Below are positions 1 to 11,361 of a stretch of 64,000 bases of DNA, piece by piece. The notes beneath the pieces are model-generated. The model was given only the letters and a program-made list of their open reading frames with translations. It was not told the DNA's origin and did no database searches. This DNA is from Dermacentor variabilis. Its lineage: Eukaryota; Arthropoda; Arachnida; Ixodida; Ixodidae. Within the stretch, counting starts at the first letter, position 1. Every line of letters begins with the position of its first letter. The stretch covers positions 199,988,258 through 200,052,257 of the forward strand of contig NC_134568.1 in the NCBI RefSeq assembly GCF_050947875.1, given 5' to 3'. A program made the translations under genes and the position numbers.

Positions 1-814
1 TACTCTTTTTGGACTTTCCTGACCGTGGCTGCTGTTTAGCTGAATAGCTCACACATAGGAAAAGATTGAATTACGTGTTTGATAGTGACGATTGCACAGC
101 AGCCCAAGCACATGCACTTGCCAATTTTTTAAACGATAAAGACACAGGAATGAGGTGGACAAATTTATAGCATTTCATTAAACGCTTCACGAAAACTTGC
201 CTTCACACAGATTCAAAGGTGGGCGTTGGTTCTGCATAATCTTTTTTTAACAATGCTGTCAAGGTAGCTGATATTTAGTAAGTCTGAGCTTTGGCTGCTT
301 TCCATGTTTTGTAGTGGGAGGCAAAGGAATTGGAACAACTGTTTTCCTTAACTCCAGTGAAGTTTTGTTGTGTGTAGGTATAACTGTTTTACTGTACCCG
401 CAGTTTTCAAATTGTTACATTCATGCCCGTTTGAAGGTCACATGAGCATTATAATAGCATATAGTGTTCAAAAATCTGCATTGTTCTGGAATTTCACAGC
501 TTTGTGGACATTTTAGTAATTCTGCTCCTTATCAGTGATTTGGCAGTCTTTATTGTGAAATGTGTCATCCCAAACAATCCACTTTGTATTCTTCAGGTTT
601 GTAGTGCTTTTCAGCAGTTCATCCTTCTGCAGTGTCTAGGTGACGCACCTTTTTAGAAAGGTATCGCCATTGTGAAGATTATCTGTTTGTTTGCTACAGA
701 GCTGTTAGTGCTTTCTGATGCCAAATGACAGGTATCCTGTACTAAAGAATAACAATAACATAGGCCTGGCTATTTGACATTCGTACATGGCTTGCAAGGT
801 CTACACACACACGC

Positions 815-886
<72 letters not shown>

Positions 887-1639
887 GCATAATTGATTGG
901 TTTGGTCTTGATTTTTTTGCCAAATGGAGCGTAACTGAGTTCGTAGATGCAGCGCCATTTACCGAGACAAATGCTGAGTGGTCTTGTAAAATGAAGTCTG
1001 GTATTGACGTGGTAGACACTTTCAGTCCCTGAACAATGTTCAGTGCAGTGCTTCTTTGGTGCAGTTAGTATGATAGCATATTCACTTGTAGCTTTCACTT
1101 GTATTTACTTCTTTTTGAGCAGTCATACTTCGTATTATTCGTTATTTGACGGAAACTATTTCTTTTAATTTCTGGCCCCATGGAGAAGTATGAGCTTGTT
1201 GCAAAAAGTAAAAACAGGCATACAATATTTTACAATGCCATTGCAGTTTGCAGGGCCCATGAATTGTTTGACTCTGCAAAATAACCCCAAAGTTATGCCT
1301 TTTAAAAGTCATTGTTGATTTCATAGTAATTACTTGTATTTGAGCCATTATGGTATTATAAAAATTCAGGCTTTAGTATTTTTATAATACAATATAGTTA
1401 ATCTCTACTGAGTAAAAATTTACTCGGTCCTAGCAAACTCTCAAAATCTGTGACATCATGGGGACCTATTGCAGAATCTTCAAGGTGGCAGCATCATTTT
1501 TGCTTCATTTACCTTAGACCCCTGAGTGGAAGGGTATTATATGAGGGGCGGGGTTTACATATGTATGGCCATACAGATTTCAAATGGTCAGAAAAAAGGT
1601 GCATGAATACACATAAATATGCCATGTAGCCTTTTGTTT
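1..1639. other. Upstream/intronic sequence, no gene seen
   Basis: No ORF here resembles a known protein. The reading frames around 742-1098 only translate the (AC)n tract. The stretch is AT-rich, like the introns further on. It is either 5' flank or an intron preceding the first recognised PPP4R1 exon; the window does not show which. Confidence 0.5.
803..884. repeat. (AC)n microsatellite
   Basis: About 82 bases of AC dinucleotide repeat, with two G interruptions near its 5' end. The poly-CV and poly-TH reading frames across it are artefacts of the repeat. Confidence 0.97.
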
Positions 1640-2440
1640 TTATGTACTGCAGGCAATGAATATCCATGGCATCTGGAAACGCGTGTGGGCAGGTGATTTC
1701 CGTGAGGTGATGGGGCAGGCCATTCCAGTCTGTAGCTGTTTGAAAAAAAGAGGCAGAAAAAGTGACGGAATAGCAGTGCAGGCGGTTAAGTTGTAAAGGG
1801 TGTCCTGTGCAACCAGAAAAGCGTCCACTTGAGGGCAAGATGTATAGTGCGCAGAGAAGTTGGTGGTTATAGAACTTAAGGAACACAAGCTGTCAATTTG
1901 GCGATTTGGATTGTGCTTTTAGAGATGAAACACTGACATCGTAAGAGCATGAGGAGTGAATGAATCTGATTGCATGGTTTTGAACAGATTCAATTAGATG
2001 ATGGTGCGGGCTCCAGATAGCTGATCCATATTCAAGTTTGGTATGTATGAGTGTTTTGTAGGGAAGCAGTTTAGCATGTTCTTGTGTGTGTCAAAGATGT
2101 TGCTTCAAAAAGCCGTGTATTTTTAGCGGTGAGTGCAATGTTTGCTATATGTGCCCGAGAATTTAAATATTTGCAGAGGGTGATGCCTAATATTTAAATG
2201 ACTCAACTGATTCAAAGAATGTTGGTAATAAAGTAAGGAATAGGTAAGGGGTTCTAGCGGCAAGAGTGAGTCGTTTAGTAGGGTTAGTGGTCCTAAGCCA
2301 GTCACACCAATCTTGTACGTTAAGGTCGAGCTGTAGCTGCTGTTGGTCAGTAGTACCGTGGATTGTTTGGTAAATCACGCATTCTGCCAACATTTGCATT
2401 TGTAAAGGTTCAAGGCGACACATCTGTTAGGCTCACACAT
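1640..2440 (-). mobile_element. Degenerate non-LTR retrotransposon, C-terminal RT part
   Basis: On the minus strand, several broken frames read in order as the C-terminal part of a LINE reverse-transcriptase protein. Near 2400-2290 comes a segment with TTDQQQLQLDLN and then QDWCDW, typical of the region after the YADD motif. Around 2040-1910 lies LEYGSAIWSP...IESVQNHAIRFIH, typical of the thumb region. Around 1800-1680 comes SFFQTATDWNGLP, the usual end of Jockey/CR1-type ORF2 proteins. Frameshifts and stops separate these pieces, so the copy is dead. The catalytic fingers/palm and the endonuclease are missing. The motif order is seen directly. The CR1/Jockey assignment is from memory of the family; another related LINE clade is possible. 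Confidence 0.75.
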
Positions 2441-3516
2441 AGCTCAAGTATGAATGAATAGCCAAGATCTGTTGCACCATTACGATTGGGTAATAGCCAC
2501 TTTCACAGAATGTGATGGCACAGTGTAGTTCGATCTTAAATCAATGTTGGCTCGAACCGCTAGCAGTCTGTGACTGCTGCATTTTGAGGTACGAAGCTGG
2601 TGGATTTTCGCATCCTTAAAGTGCAAGCAGTAGAACAAGTTCAAGGCATGTGGCATCTGTGCAAGCTTTGCATGCAGAATTTGTTGTGTTAAGTCTCCTC
2701 AATTAGGTTGCACTTCGTGTTACTTCTAGTGTAGCACTATTGCTGTCTTTTCAACAGTGCAGTGTGTGCCATGTGCACCAGCTTCGATTTGTTGCTGCAG
2801 AGACCAGGTAAACACGAGTTGACACGATTGCTCCAATTAATTAGTTCAGGAGTGCAGTTGCAGTGTAAGCTCTGTCACTGGTGCCACTGCTGTGCATACT
2901 GATTCGTGACATGATATTTTGAACTTTTTTAATTACAATGGCCCGTCTAGTTTATTGGAGGAGCCCAGCATGTGTCAGTGCCTTGAAGTTTGTCTGGGCA
3001 GGTTTGCAAAGGGCAACATTTATTTGGGCAGTGTTCCTGAATATACTGCCTTTCCTGATGAGCAAGTTGCTTTGGCCATTACTTCACTGCCATCATACTG
3101 CTGCCATATAGATTAGTGAGAACAAAATCGCCGCCCAAGCACTCTGTACAGATGAACCAGCGAAGCTGAAACATACGGCCCTGGTGTTTGTCACTGGGTT
3201 AATGCTGATAGTTCCTTAAACGACGGCTTGGTAGGCTTGCAAAGCCCATTGCAAAGTGCAAAACACCATTTTTTTTGTGATTGCAAGCTGCTTGTCTATT
3301 GCATTTACACTTCATATGCTCTAGTATGCTGCGATACGCACTATAGCATGCTGCAGTAAAATAGGCTGAGCTTGACTGCCCTTAACATTGAAATAAATGT
3401 TATATGGGGTACAGCGAGCAAAAACAGTGCCTCTACGTATTCATGCTTTACTGGGCTCAGTGCACAATTCTTCCTTTGCTTTGTGATAGTTCACAGTACT
3501 TTTGTGCTAGTGAAAT
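2441..3516. other. Non-coding, nothing recognised
   Basis: AT-rich sequence between the LINE fragment and a SINE tail. Short ORFs (for example 2919-3116 and 3372-3569) show no family resemblance, conserved motif or splice context. Confidence 0.5.
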
Positions 3517-3592
3517 GGGTGGTTGCAAATGAGTCTGGAGTTGCACATTATGGGGTGCCTCATAATTGAATAATGATTTTGACACATAAAAT
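3517..3592 (+). mobile_element. Ruka-like SINE, 3' tail fragment
   Basis: The stretch GGTGGTTGCAAATGAGTCTG, then GGGGTGCCTCATAATTG and TTTTGACACATAAAATC, parallels the 3' half of the better copy at 22998-23246. That copy has GGTGGTCGAAATTTCCGGAG, then GCGTGCCTCATAATCAG and TTTTGGCACGTAAAACC. The 5' pol III promoter half is absent. Confidence 0.7.
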
Positions 3593-4002
3593 CTCAGACT
3601 TATTAGTAAAATTTATCTGAATGGAACTGTAGTGCAAGGCACTCTTCCACATGTTCATTTTCTGGCATCTTTGCAATCAACCTAATAGAAAAATCATCCA
3701 CCTGACAATTTTTCCCTTTCCCAAATCTTCCTCCACCTTGCGGACTTCTGCAGGTCCAATTTTCCGCTTCTTAATATTGATTATGATGGAGCGCCACTGT
3801 CTACCTGTAGCTGTTGAAAGTTGCAAATAATGCAGTTAGGCTAGACTGTTCACATCACTGGACAGTGCTCATTTGTTTGTCCTGCCTTGGGAAAGGCATG
3901 CTCGGGAATTTCCAGTGTAAATTATTTTCATGCTCAAGCCTTAGTATCTCCAAGCTACAAATTATGGCCTGTTGAAATGTTCTGCTCATTGATAATTTGC
4001 AG

Positions 4003-4189
4003 AGCTCAGCCGCTGGAGCCACTTCTCCCTTGCCATGTTGGCAGCAGAGCAAGAAGCGGCTTCTGCCGAACAACGTGGAGAGGACTGTGAAGATGACGAT
4101 GACTCTTCTGCCCGGCGTCTCGAGCTTGAAGAGCCAGACCCAGTTACAAAGCTTGAGCGCTACGCTTACAGCGATATCGTCTTCAATCG
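4003..4189 (+). CDS. PPP4R1: PPP4R1 homologue, exon with probable start codon
   Basis: PPP4R1 is a HEAT-repeat scaffold that binds the protein phosphatase 4 catalytic subunit and directs its substrates. An acceptor (TTTGCAG) ends at 4002 and a donor (GTGAGT) starts at 4190. The proposed start is ATG 4035, with G at -3. The frame is also open upstream to the acceptor (LSRWSHFSLA), so a start in an earlier exon cannot be excluded. The 51 codons encode a very acidic leader (EDCEDDDDSS) and then LERYAYSDIVFN. This corresponds to the acidic N-terminus and the RLDKYA..NIFNR start of the first helix in vertebrate PPP4R1. The exon ends in phase 2 (CG|), completed as Arg by the first base of the exon at 33070. 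That exact phase fit is the strongest evidence for the exon. Confidence 0.85.
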
Positions 4190-5104
4190 GTGAGTGCTTC
4201 TAGCTCTAAAGGCACTAATTGTATGAGTAACAAAAATCTTGAAGCAGCCCTCATGCCAGTTTTTATGCTGATGTTGGGAAGTGTTGTACTGAATTGTTTC
4301 CGAGGGAAAACAAGATTGGCTGTTCACTTTTTCATAGCAGTTCATGTTGGGCCGTGGCACTTGCGCCATAAAACCCCATTTATCGTCGCTTCATGTTGGG
4401 ATTTAAAAGCCACCACCACTTCATAGATGCTTGTTTCCAGAGTTTTCAGGTGTAGTTAGGTGTTTTGTTGTCTCTCAAGCACAACTTTTTAAATTTTTGA
4501 ACAGGGAAGCACTGCAATGAAAACTTAAATTTGGGGAATAATTCTCTTGGCTGAACTGTTTTTGCTAAATTTGTTATATAATTTAAATGCACTGCGTTGA
4601 ATTCATTCCCATTTCCCGGATTTTTGGCATAGGTGCAGGAAATGCAGAATTTTCCAGTAGCATTATGGATTCCATTATGTGTATATGAAGGTACTGGGTG
4701 TAAAGCAACGAATGTTTGGTACTTCACCTGCTAGAGAGCAGTTGCTTGAACAGTTAAGCTGTACACTAATGTTGCAAGAAAAACTTTTGGCTGTGTCACC
4801 AGTGTGTATGCTTTTGTATTCAGTGGTTGTACAATAGCGCCTTGGTAATCAGAAATTTCTTAAATAAAATTCCTGCTTCTATGTAACATCTAAATTGGTT
4901 GGTATTATATTTGGGTAATGCAGAAAAACTTGTTAATGGAGACTGACATTTTCACATCTTTCTGTAAATAGAAGCACGAAGGTATTGCAACATGTTCCAA
5001 GTTGACTGCGGCAAATTTCATGCATGGATTTACTATACGTTCATCTATCTGCTGCAGTGGCAACGTAACGATGGTCAAAGTATTGACTGACCAGGTAGCA
5101 TGCA

Positions 5105-5300
5105 GTATATGTTTGCCCAGCAACACGAAGGACGAGGTTTCGAATGCAATTAGCATTCTTAGGTTGCTTCACACTTTCGCTGGTCTTGAATGAGCTTCTT
5201 TGATACTAACTTGGGTGATTAAATGTGTCAGTAGGTGTGTGCCACTCTTCAGTGAATCTCTTTGGTGCCAACTTGGGTAAGTAAGCATGTGCCACTGGCT
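5105..5300 (+). repeat. Imperfect tandem duplication, ~60-70 bp unit
   Basis: Two adjacent related units. The first has TTTGATACTAACTTGGGTGA followed by GGTGTGTGCCACT. The second has TTTGGTGCCAACTTGGGTAA followed by GCATGTGCCACT. The preceding GAGGTTTCGAATGCAATTAG part (5134-5153) appears to belong to the same dispersed element. No coding function is seen. Confidence 0.55.
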
Positions 5301-5640
5301 ATGTGCTGCCCTACAATGACAAAAAAAGATTGTTAAATTTATTCCATGCTCGGCGAAATCGGAACCTGTGCCATGGCGGGTTTTATGGTGGTGCCGCTAA
5401 AAGGAGCAGCATGCGCAGTGGGAAGTGCGAGAGGATCCCAGCTGCATATATGTTTTGGCATTGCAGTATGTCCCTACCGTGACCTACTGAACTCCAGACT
5501 TGCACGCTATGTCCCGCTATGGACAGAATGTATAGACAGGGTGGTGCTAGTTCTAACCTGTTTGCCGTCGTCTGCTTCCGGGATCTGTTACAATGCTCAT
5601 GCTGCCATTTCTGCAAGCACAAAGCATTTGTATTGGTGGT

Positions 5641-5643
<3 letters not shown>

Positions 5644-5701
<58 letters not shown>
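5644..5701. repeat. (TA)n microsatellite
   Basis: About 58 bases of uninterrupted TA dinucleotides. The IYIYIY reading frames across it are spurious. Confidence 0.97.
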
Positions 5702-5705
<4 letters not shown>

Positions 5706-8289
5706 GCAAATGCTTTGCATTTGAATAGTGAGATAGAAAGAGAAGGAGCGGTGAAAGAAAGATGAACGAGCACAGATGGCAGCTGCAAAGCTAGACGCCA
5801 ATACTTTGCTGAAAAAATTATTATAAAAGGTTCCTAGGATAAACTAGCTTTTTTGAGCTGATTACAGGTAGCCTGATATCGGATCGCATTAGGCTTTACT
5901 GCTGTGTGCTGTAAGGAAAGTCAGAGGATCGGGTAAAAGTTTGCACGAGTAGTTCTTGCGCCCGATGTATGCAAAAAATTGATAGTCTGTTTCCAGGGAA
6001 GGTGAGCATAATTTTTATTAATATATATACTGTATGATGTCTAGGTGAGTTGACACCTTGCAAAAGTGACCCCAGTGATTTCAAAAGTCCTGCACTGCAG
6101 TCATTGTGTCACAGAAATCTTTCCAAACTGCAAAACTAGCTTTTCTGTGTGGTCAGGTGGCAGCATAACGGTGGTGCAAAAGATAAGTACACAGTGAAAC
6201 TGTGTGCATAATTCTTTTCCAAGTCGCAATGCACTCGCAGGCAACTTCTAAAGGTTAAAATGAGTGGTGGTCATTCTGTCGAACGTTACGGTGGTTTGCA
6301 AAGTTCACTTCTGCGCTTTTTAGTTTTTTTAGTTTGTTACTGCATGAGAAAGGCAATAGGAGTGGCTATTTAACGCCATTATGGAGAGCAGCGGACTACA
6401 TGCACCGACATTTTTCATGTTCGGGCAGTCAACTTTTGGAGCCAAGTGACCGATTAAAGCCTTGTGACATCACTGTCACTGTGTTCGCAAAAATCGCATG
6501 CAACCAGTTCGTTAAGACACAACAGCCGCCACTCTAACTAAAATGCCACCACAGTCAACCATAGGTTAGAAGACTGAACAGGTCTTAAAACCAAAACCAG
6601 TGGCCAACGGTTGAACGAGAGAGTGGGCGCAAGTGGCTCCTGTAGAAGCCGGATATCTGTGGAGGTCTGGAGTTCCAGTAGGTCTTGGTCTCTACTTTGC
6701 TTGAGTGCTGATTGTATGAATGTAGATATCTGGCCAGATTTTTTCTTTTATGACACTTGGAGGGTAGGTAGAAAGGGACTTATTTTCTGGTAAATACATT
6801 ATTTTGAATTTTCGATTATTCTGATATTAAGGTGATCCCTTCTAATTACGAATTTGTGGTCGCCGACTTACTAGTTCCAGAATAAATTGTGAATGCTGGG
6901 CCAGATCACCTTGTAATTTCCTGCTTTCGAAAAAAACTAGCTGCTTTGTTCACTTATTGATGCTTAGCATTTGTGACAAAATCATTAAAAAGGGTTTATG
7001 ACATAGAGCTGTGCCCGTTCACATTTTTTTTCAGTGAATGAAACTCCCTTGAGTAGTAGCAAAGTATTTCTCCGGTCCTTTGAAGTTCATGATTCTACAG
7101 CACGCAATTGCAGTCATGCTCAATAATTGTAATAGATGCTCACCCGATGGCTCAGATTTTAATTTCATGGCTGTATTTACGATAAAAATCAGCACCAAAT
7201 CGAGTTGTGCGCTGATCATGTTACCAACTGGCTGCATCCACTATCGTCAAATGACGGTGTCATTCGAGTCCGTGCAGGCATGAATCTGCGTCAACCAACT
7301 GCAGCGATCGTTCGCGTGTAGGCATCCTCGCGGTTTTCTTGTTATCGCAGCCTGAGGTAGACGTTTTCTTCGGGCTCATTATCGCGACGTAGGTCTGAGG
7401 GCTGCTATCGGCGCCTTCGTGCGCGGCTTCCGTGATAAGTGGCATGGCGTAGCAGCGCAGTGTATCCGGTCGCCCGCCTTTCTTGAGCGCTTTCCTTCCG
7501 TACCCCTAACGACTGACTGCCTCGGACTAGCTTCCCCCGATTTGATCGTTGCGGTCGGGATCCTATTGCGGGACTTCAAAAATTGCATTTCAAGGTCAGG
7601 CGGGGGCGGCAATGCTCATTCAAGATATATATTTTAATCTTTTGAATGAGCAGTGCCTCCATCGCACCGTGACGTGTTCTGCATCAACCTCTTGCGACCA
7701 CCACGTGGAGGGTGATCTGGCTTGTTTTCCACCACCATCGCCGCTTCTCAAAAGCGGGGCATCGGGACCTGGGCGCTGTTTCTTCACACTTACGAACTGC
7801 TGTAACTAAGCGTTGGCATAGTAGAATGTTCAGTGCACTTCTCGTAAAATGACATCAGTAGTCGGCAATACGCGCCTTTTTGCTGCTAGACTATGTATCC
7901 GTTTATGGTACTTTTTGTGTGTGTGTGTGGAACCACTATTCAAGGCTATTTATGTCGAACGAATTTACCAGGACAATTCTTTTTCGGGGGCCAATAAAAC
8001 AGTGGCTTGCTGGTGCTCTTCGTGATAAAGCTGCAGATGGCGCGTCGTTCGGTTGTGCTTGGGGGGGGAGGGGGACTGCTACTGTTGAATGCAGCGTAAG
8101 TCGATTTTCAGTGTCTTCAGCTGTTAACTTTGTAGTGAGAAAGTAAGCATGCGGTTGTGTGTATAATGCAGAAGTGTAGAACCGCACGCATTCAGCACTT
8201 GCGTCATGTTAGCGAGCGCCTCAAGGACTTGGAGAGAGCCTCGACAGCGGCAGGAATTCGATAGCGAAATCTAGGCGAGTGGCGATAGG

Positions 8290-9059
8290 CGAGTAGTGAG
8301 CGCGGCACATGAGACTCGGTTGAGGCATGTCGCGCTCAGCCGTGGCCCTTCAGATAGGCCAATGCAGCGGCTGTCGGTTCGAGGCCCAAACCTCTGTTGG
8401 GTTGGGCGAGGCTGGAGTAGAGCGCTTATCGGGTCGCTGATTTGTGCGTCACGCTGCGTGCGGCGGCCACTGAATGGGCTGTGGAGAGGGGCTGCGTTTT
8501 ACTTTCCCCGGTGGCGCGCGCGCGGCTCGGATGGGGGCGCCGGCGGATGGTGCCTCCTCTCCTCCGCGTGGATTGGTCGGAGGGAGTGGGTCCGCTTTCT
8601 GGCGCCGCCGGCGCTCCATCCTCCGGGCGCGTCTCCATTGCCGCGCTGCCATGACTAACCGGGACGCGGCCTTCGTGTACGCGCTTCCGCTCCCCGACCG
8701 GGCGCGGCTGGGTTCGACCACCCGGGCGGCGGCGCGATGGCGTCGCCAGCGGGCGGCGACGACGACACCGAGGCGGCCATGTACAGCGTCCTCGTGGCTC
8801 TCGCCTTCTGGCTGCTCCTGCTGTTGTGGCTGCTGTCGCAGGGCGACGCCTGGGCTGCTTTCGGCAGCGAGGGGCCGTGCGTGGGATAGCCACGATGAGC
8901 GCACCGACACCCACGTTGGCCGCGTGGCACCCGGCTCGGTCTTTGGATACCGACTCCAGCTCTGGCCACGATCGTGCATAGCGCGCGACGCCCCCGCTAG
9001 GGGCACCACGGGCTATGGCTCCTAGCTGCACGCCTTCGGCGGGCTCTCATGGGGTGAGT
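8290..9059 (+). promoter_or_regulatory. Candidate CpG-island promoter and 5' exon
   Basis: Dense CpG sequence with an inverted CCAAT box (GATTGG at 8570-8575), GC-rich GGCGCCGCCGGCGC, several ATG codons and a strong splice donor GGG|GTGAGT (exon side ending 9053). No TATA box is seen. An arthropod housekeeping or alternative first exon could look like this. If such an exon spliced to the PPP4R1 exon at 33070, the first in-frame ATG would be near that exon's end, giving a protein lacking the first helix. All of this is inference from composition and motifs. Confidence 0.3.
8737..8889 (+). CDS. Possible short ORF, one predicted membrane segment
   Basis: I do not recognise this ORF. It is 50 codons, from an ATG with G at -3 and G at +4 to TAG at 8887-8889, inside the CpG-rich block. 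The product would have an acidic N-terminus (GGDDDTEAA) and then about 19 strongly hydrophobic residues (VLVALAFWLLLLLWLL, residues 18-33), with a short C-terminal tail. It could be a small membrane protein or a signal-anchor first exon. Against this, the hydrophobic run is encoded by a CTG/GCT-rich stretch that gives low-complexity runs in every frame. An earlier ATG at 8651 in another frame also precedes it. Treat it as a hypothesis. Confidence 0.25.
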   Translation: MASPAGGDDDTEAAMYSVLVALAFWLLLLLWLLSQGDAWAAFGSEGPCVG

Positions 9060-10689
9060 TATCTTTCGCCGCCGTTCAGGGCGGCCTTCTTAGAATCTTG
9101 TCTGTGCCGCAGAGAGCGCCCTCTGGTCTGAGTGCGTGTGGCGCCTTCCTGCCGCACTCCGCACTGAGGGTGATGCTCTGCGCTGAGCACGCGGGTTCTC
9201 TTTATCCGCTCAGTTCGTCATTTAGTGCGCGTGACCGCCCTGCACTGTGCGGTCTTCGAGCCCAGTCGGAATGGTGGAGCTGATCAATTTCTAAAATGCA
9301 GTTTGCGCCACATTATGTCAGAGCGCGGGTGTTTCAAGTACGAGTACGGTTTGTTAGCCGAAATACGCGTCATACTTGCGAAGCGTGTGGCGAACATGGC
9401 GCGCGCGCGCGTGAGGGGGAGTACTGTATCTTAGAGCAGAGCGTGCAGGCGGCCGCGTGGGAGTCGCGTGAATAAATGAAGGCGCGCGGAGACGGCCGGT
9501 GTGGTCGGCCGCTAACTGGAGTGCTTCCTGCCTCCGGCTGCGTGCGTGTTCTCGGGGGAGGAGGGTATTGATTAAATTCCAGCCGCTACGTTTCTTTCTC
9601 CTTACCGAGAGTACTCTGCCCGCCGAGCGACATCTGGAGGTGAACAAACTTTAGCTACGCGTCGTTCCGTCCCCACGGGCGGTCGCGTAGGTGAGGCCGC
9701 GTGGGCTACTTTCTTGCCTCCCTCTCCGCACCAGCCATCTGGTACCCTCATGTTTCCTAGAGAATTCACAGCGGCCGCCTCCGGTTCCAAGAAGGTCTCC
9801 GCCTCGCGTGTCGAGACTCGAAAACTGCGTCGGGTGCGCTCGTAGCCAAGGCGTTGGCATCGCTAGATCGTTTCCCTCCACACTGAATTTTGTTTAGGTG
9901 CTCGGTAGTACCTTGGCCATCTGCTCTGGTAGTGCATATGCGCTGCTCAAGGGTTAGTGCCGTTCTCGTAGTTTGTACTGGGCGTGGGAAATGCGGATTA
10001 GTGTAGTCTACTTCGGTTTGTTGCAGTTGTACGCTCCGAAATATGCAGTCCTCAGATTTGGTCACCGTTATAGTCGAGTCCAGCTTGACACGCACATGCG
10101 TGGTCACTGACAACGCGTGGTGCCTGTGTAGCTTGTGGATTACGTCTCACTAACCTTTGCTTGAGCTAACGGTATCGAAGCTAACCTCCAGCATTGACAA
10201 ATACTTAGAAAAAAGCGATCGGATGGTGTTGGCTGTGTGCAGCCAGCTAATAGTACTTAACAGTATTTTCCTGTTTCTTAATGTATGGATTTGTTGCGCT
10301 TATTTCACAAGTGTTTAGTGAGATCACCCGTATTTTGAATCGAAGATGAGCTTGCTAAAGTTTCCAATAAGACGCCCTAATGAAGGATGTCTCCAGCCAG
10401 TATAAAATGTTCAGCTGTGGCCACGACAGCCGAGCATGTCGCAAAGGTCATCCGGCGTCCGCCTAGCAGAATTTTTTTGCCATGTTCCCTTAAAGGCAGT
10501 CGTGTGTTGCCGCGTATTAACATTGTGCACGCAGGTCTTGGTGCGTGGCGCATGGATGTCGGCTGCACGTCTAGGGAAGAGCGCCCTGGTGAGAGCCTCG
10601 AGATGGTGTTGATTGATCGCTGTGTTTACTCTCCGCGCTGTCGAAGAGGCGAGGGGGAGCAGGAAGGGTGACTGGGCGAGGGCCGGTGT

Positions 10690-11100
10690 CATCGACCGCC
10701 AGAATGGGCGCATGGCCGCGGACCCCGTGACGCATGCGCCGTTGGGAGCGTCACGTGATGTGCGGGGATGCCCGGCCTGACCTTGCGGGCCCGGTTCTCT
10801 GCATCGCGAGGCTCACTATCTTTCCCGCCTTTCTATCGGTTTGCCGCGCGGCGCCCCTCCCCGATTTTTGGCGCCAAAACTCCATGGTAAAGATCCGCGG
10901 GAATCCGCTGTGGCGAGCGTGCCTCAGTGCTCGTGTTCCGACTGCGTTGTCAAATGGAACTTGGCAGCGAGTTCAGCGTAGGAAAGGGGCGACCTTTGCG
11001 ACGTATCACGAGAGGAGGCTCCTTGGCGCCTTCAGATCAAGTCGGGCGTCGATGCACGTGGGCTAGCATAAGATGGCGGCGTTTCGCGGAACGGTCTGCC
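10690..11100 (+). promoter_or_regulatory. Promoter-like cluster: NRF1-, E-box- and YY1-like motifs
   Basis: GACGCATGCGCCG (about 10730) resembles an NRF1 site. GCGTCACGTGATG (about 10749) holds a CACGTG E-box. AAGATGGCGGCG (11071-11082) matches the YY1/initiator-type element often found just downstream of TATA-less start sites. The ATG inside that last motif opens a 61-codon frame (11073-11258) with no recognised similarity. Motifs are seen directly; promoter function is inferred. Confidence 0.3.
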
Positions 11101-11341
11101 CCGCGCGTGGTCAGCAGCCGGACTGGGCGAGGAGTGGCAGCCTTACTGGCTCACTTACCCGCGGCGCATTCCTGGCGTTCTCAATGACCCGGGACCGGAT
11201 TTTGCGTTCCTCGGGCGCCGCGCTCTTGCGGGATGACCTCCGTCGGCGCGCTTTGTGAGGGGCTTCTTCGCCGCGGCGCCTCTTCTCTCACGCACCGCCT
11301 GGGGTCGCCGTGCGCCTGCCACATCATGCATATTTCGAGCG

Positions 11342-11361
11342 CCCCCCCTCCCCCCCCCCCC
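11342..11361. repeat. Poly-C tract
   Basis: A near-uninterrupted C run of about 20 bases. Similar C or G homopolymers occur at 20487-20496, 22931-22940, 25974-25981, 27756-27765, 28903-28919 and 34155-34172. Confidence 0.9.

Noticed and set aside
787..1032. Frames with poly-TH or poly-CV
   Set aside because: They translate the (AC)n microsatellite.
5383..5728. Frames with poly-IY
   Set aside because: They translate the (TA)n microsatellite.
8426..9031. 201-codon minus-strand frame in the CpG-rich block
   Set aside because: Arg/Pro/Ala-rich translation with no motif; overlapping long frames on both strands are expected where AT-rich stop codons are scarce.
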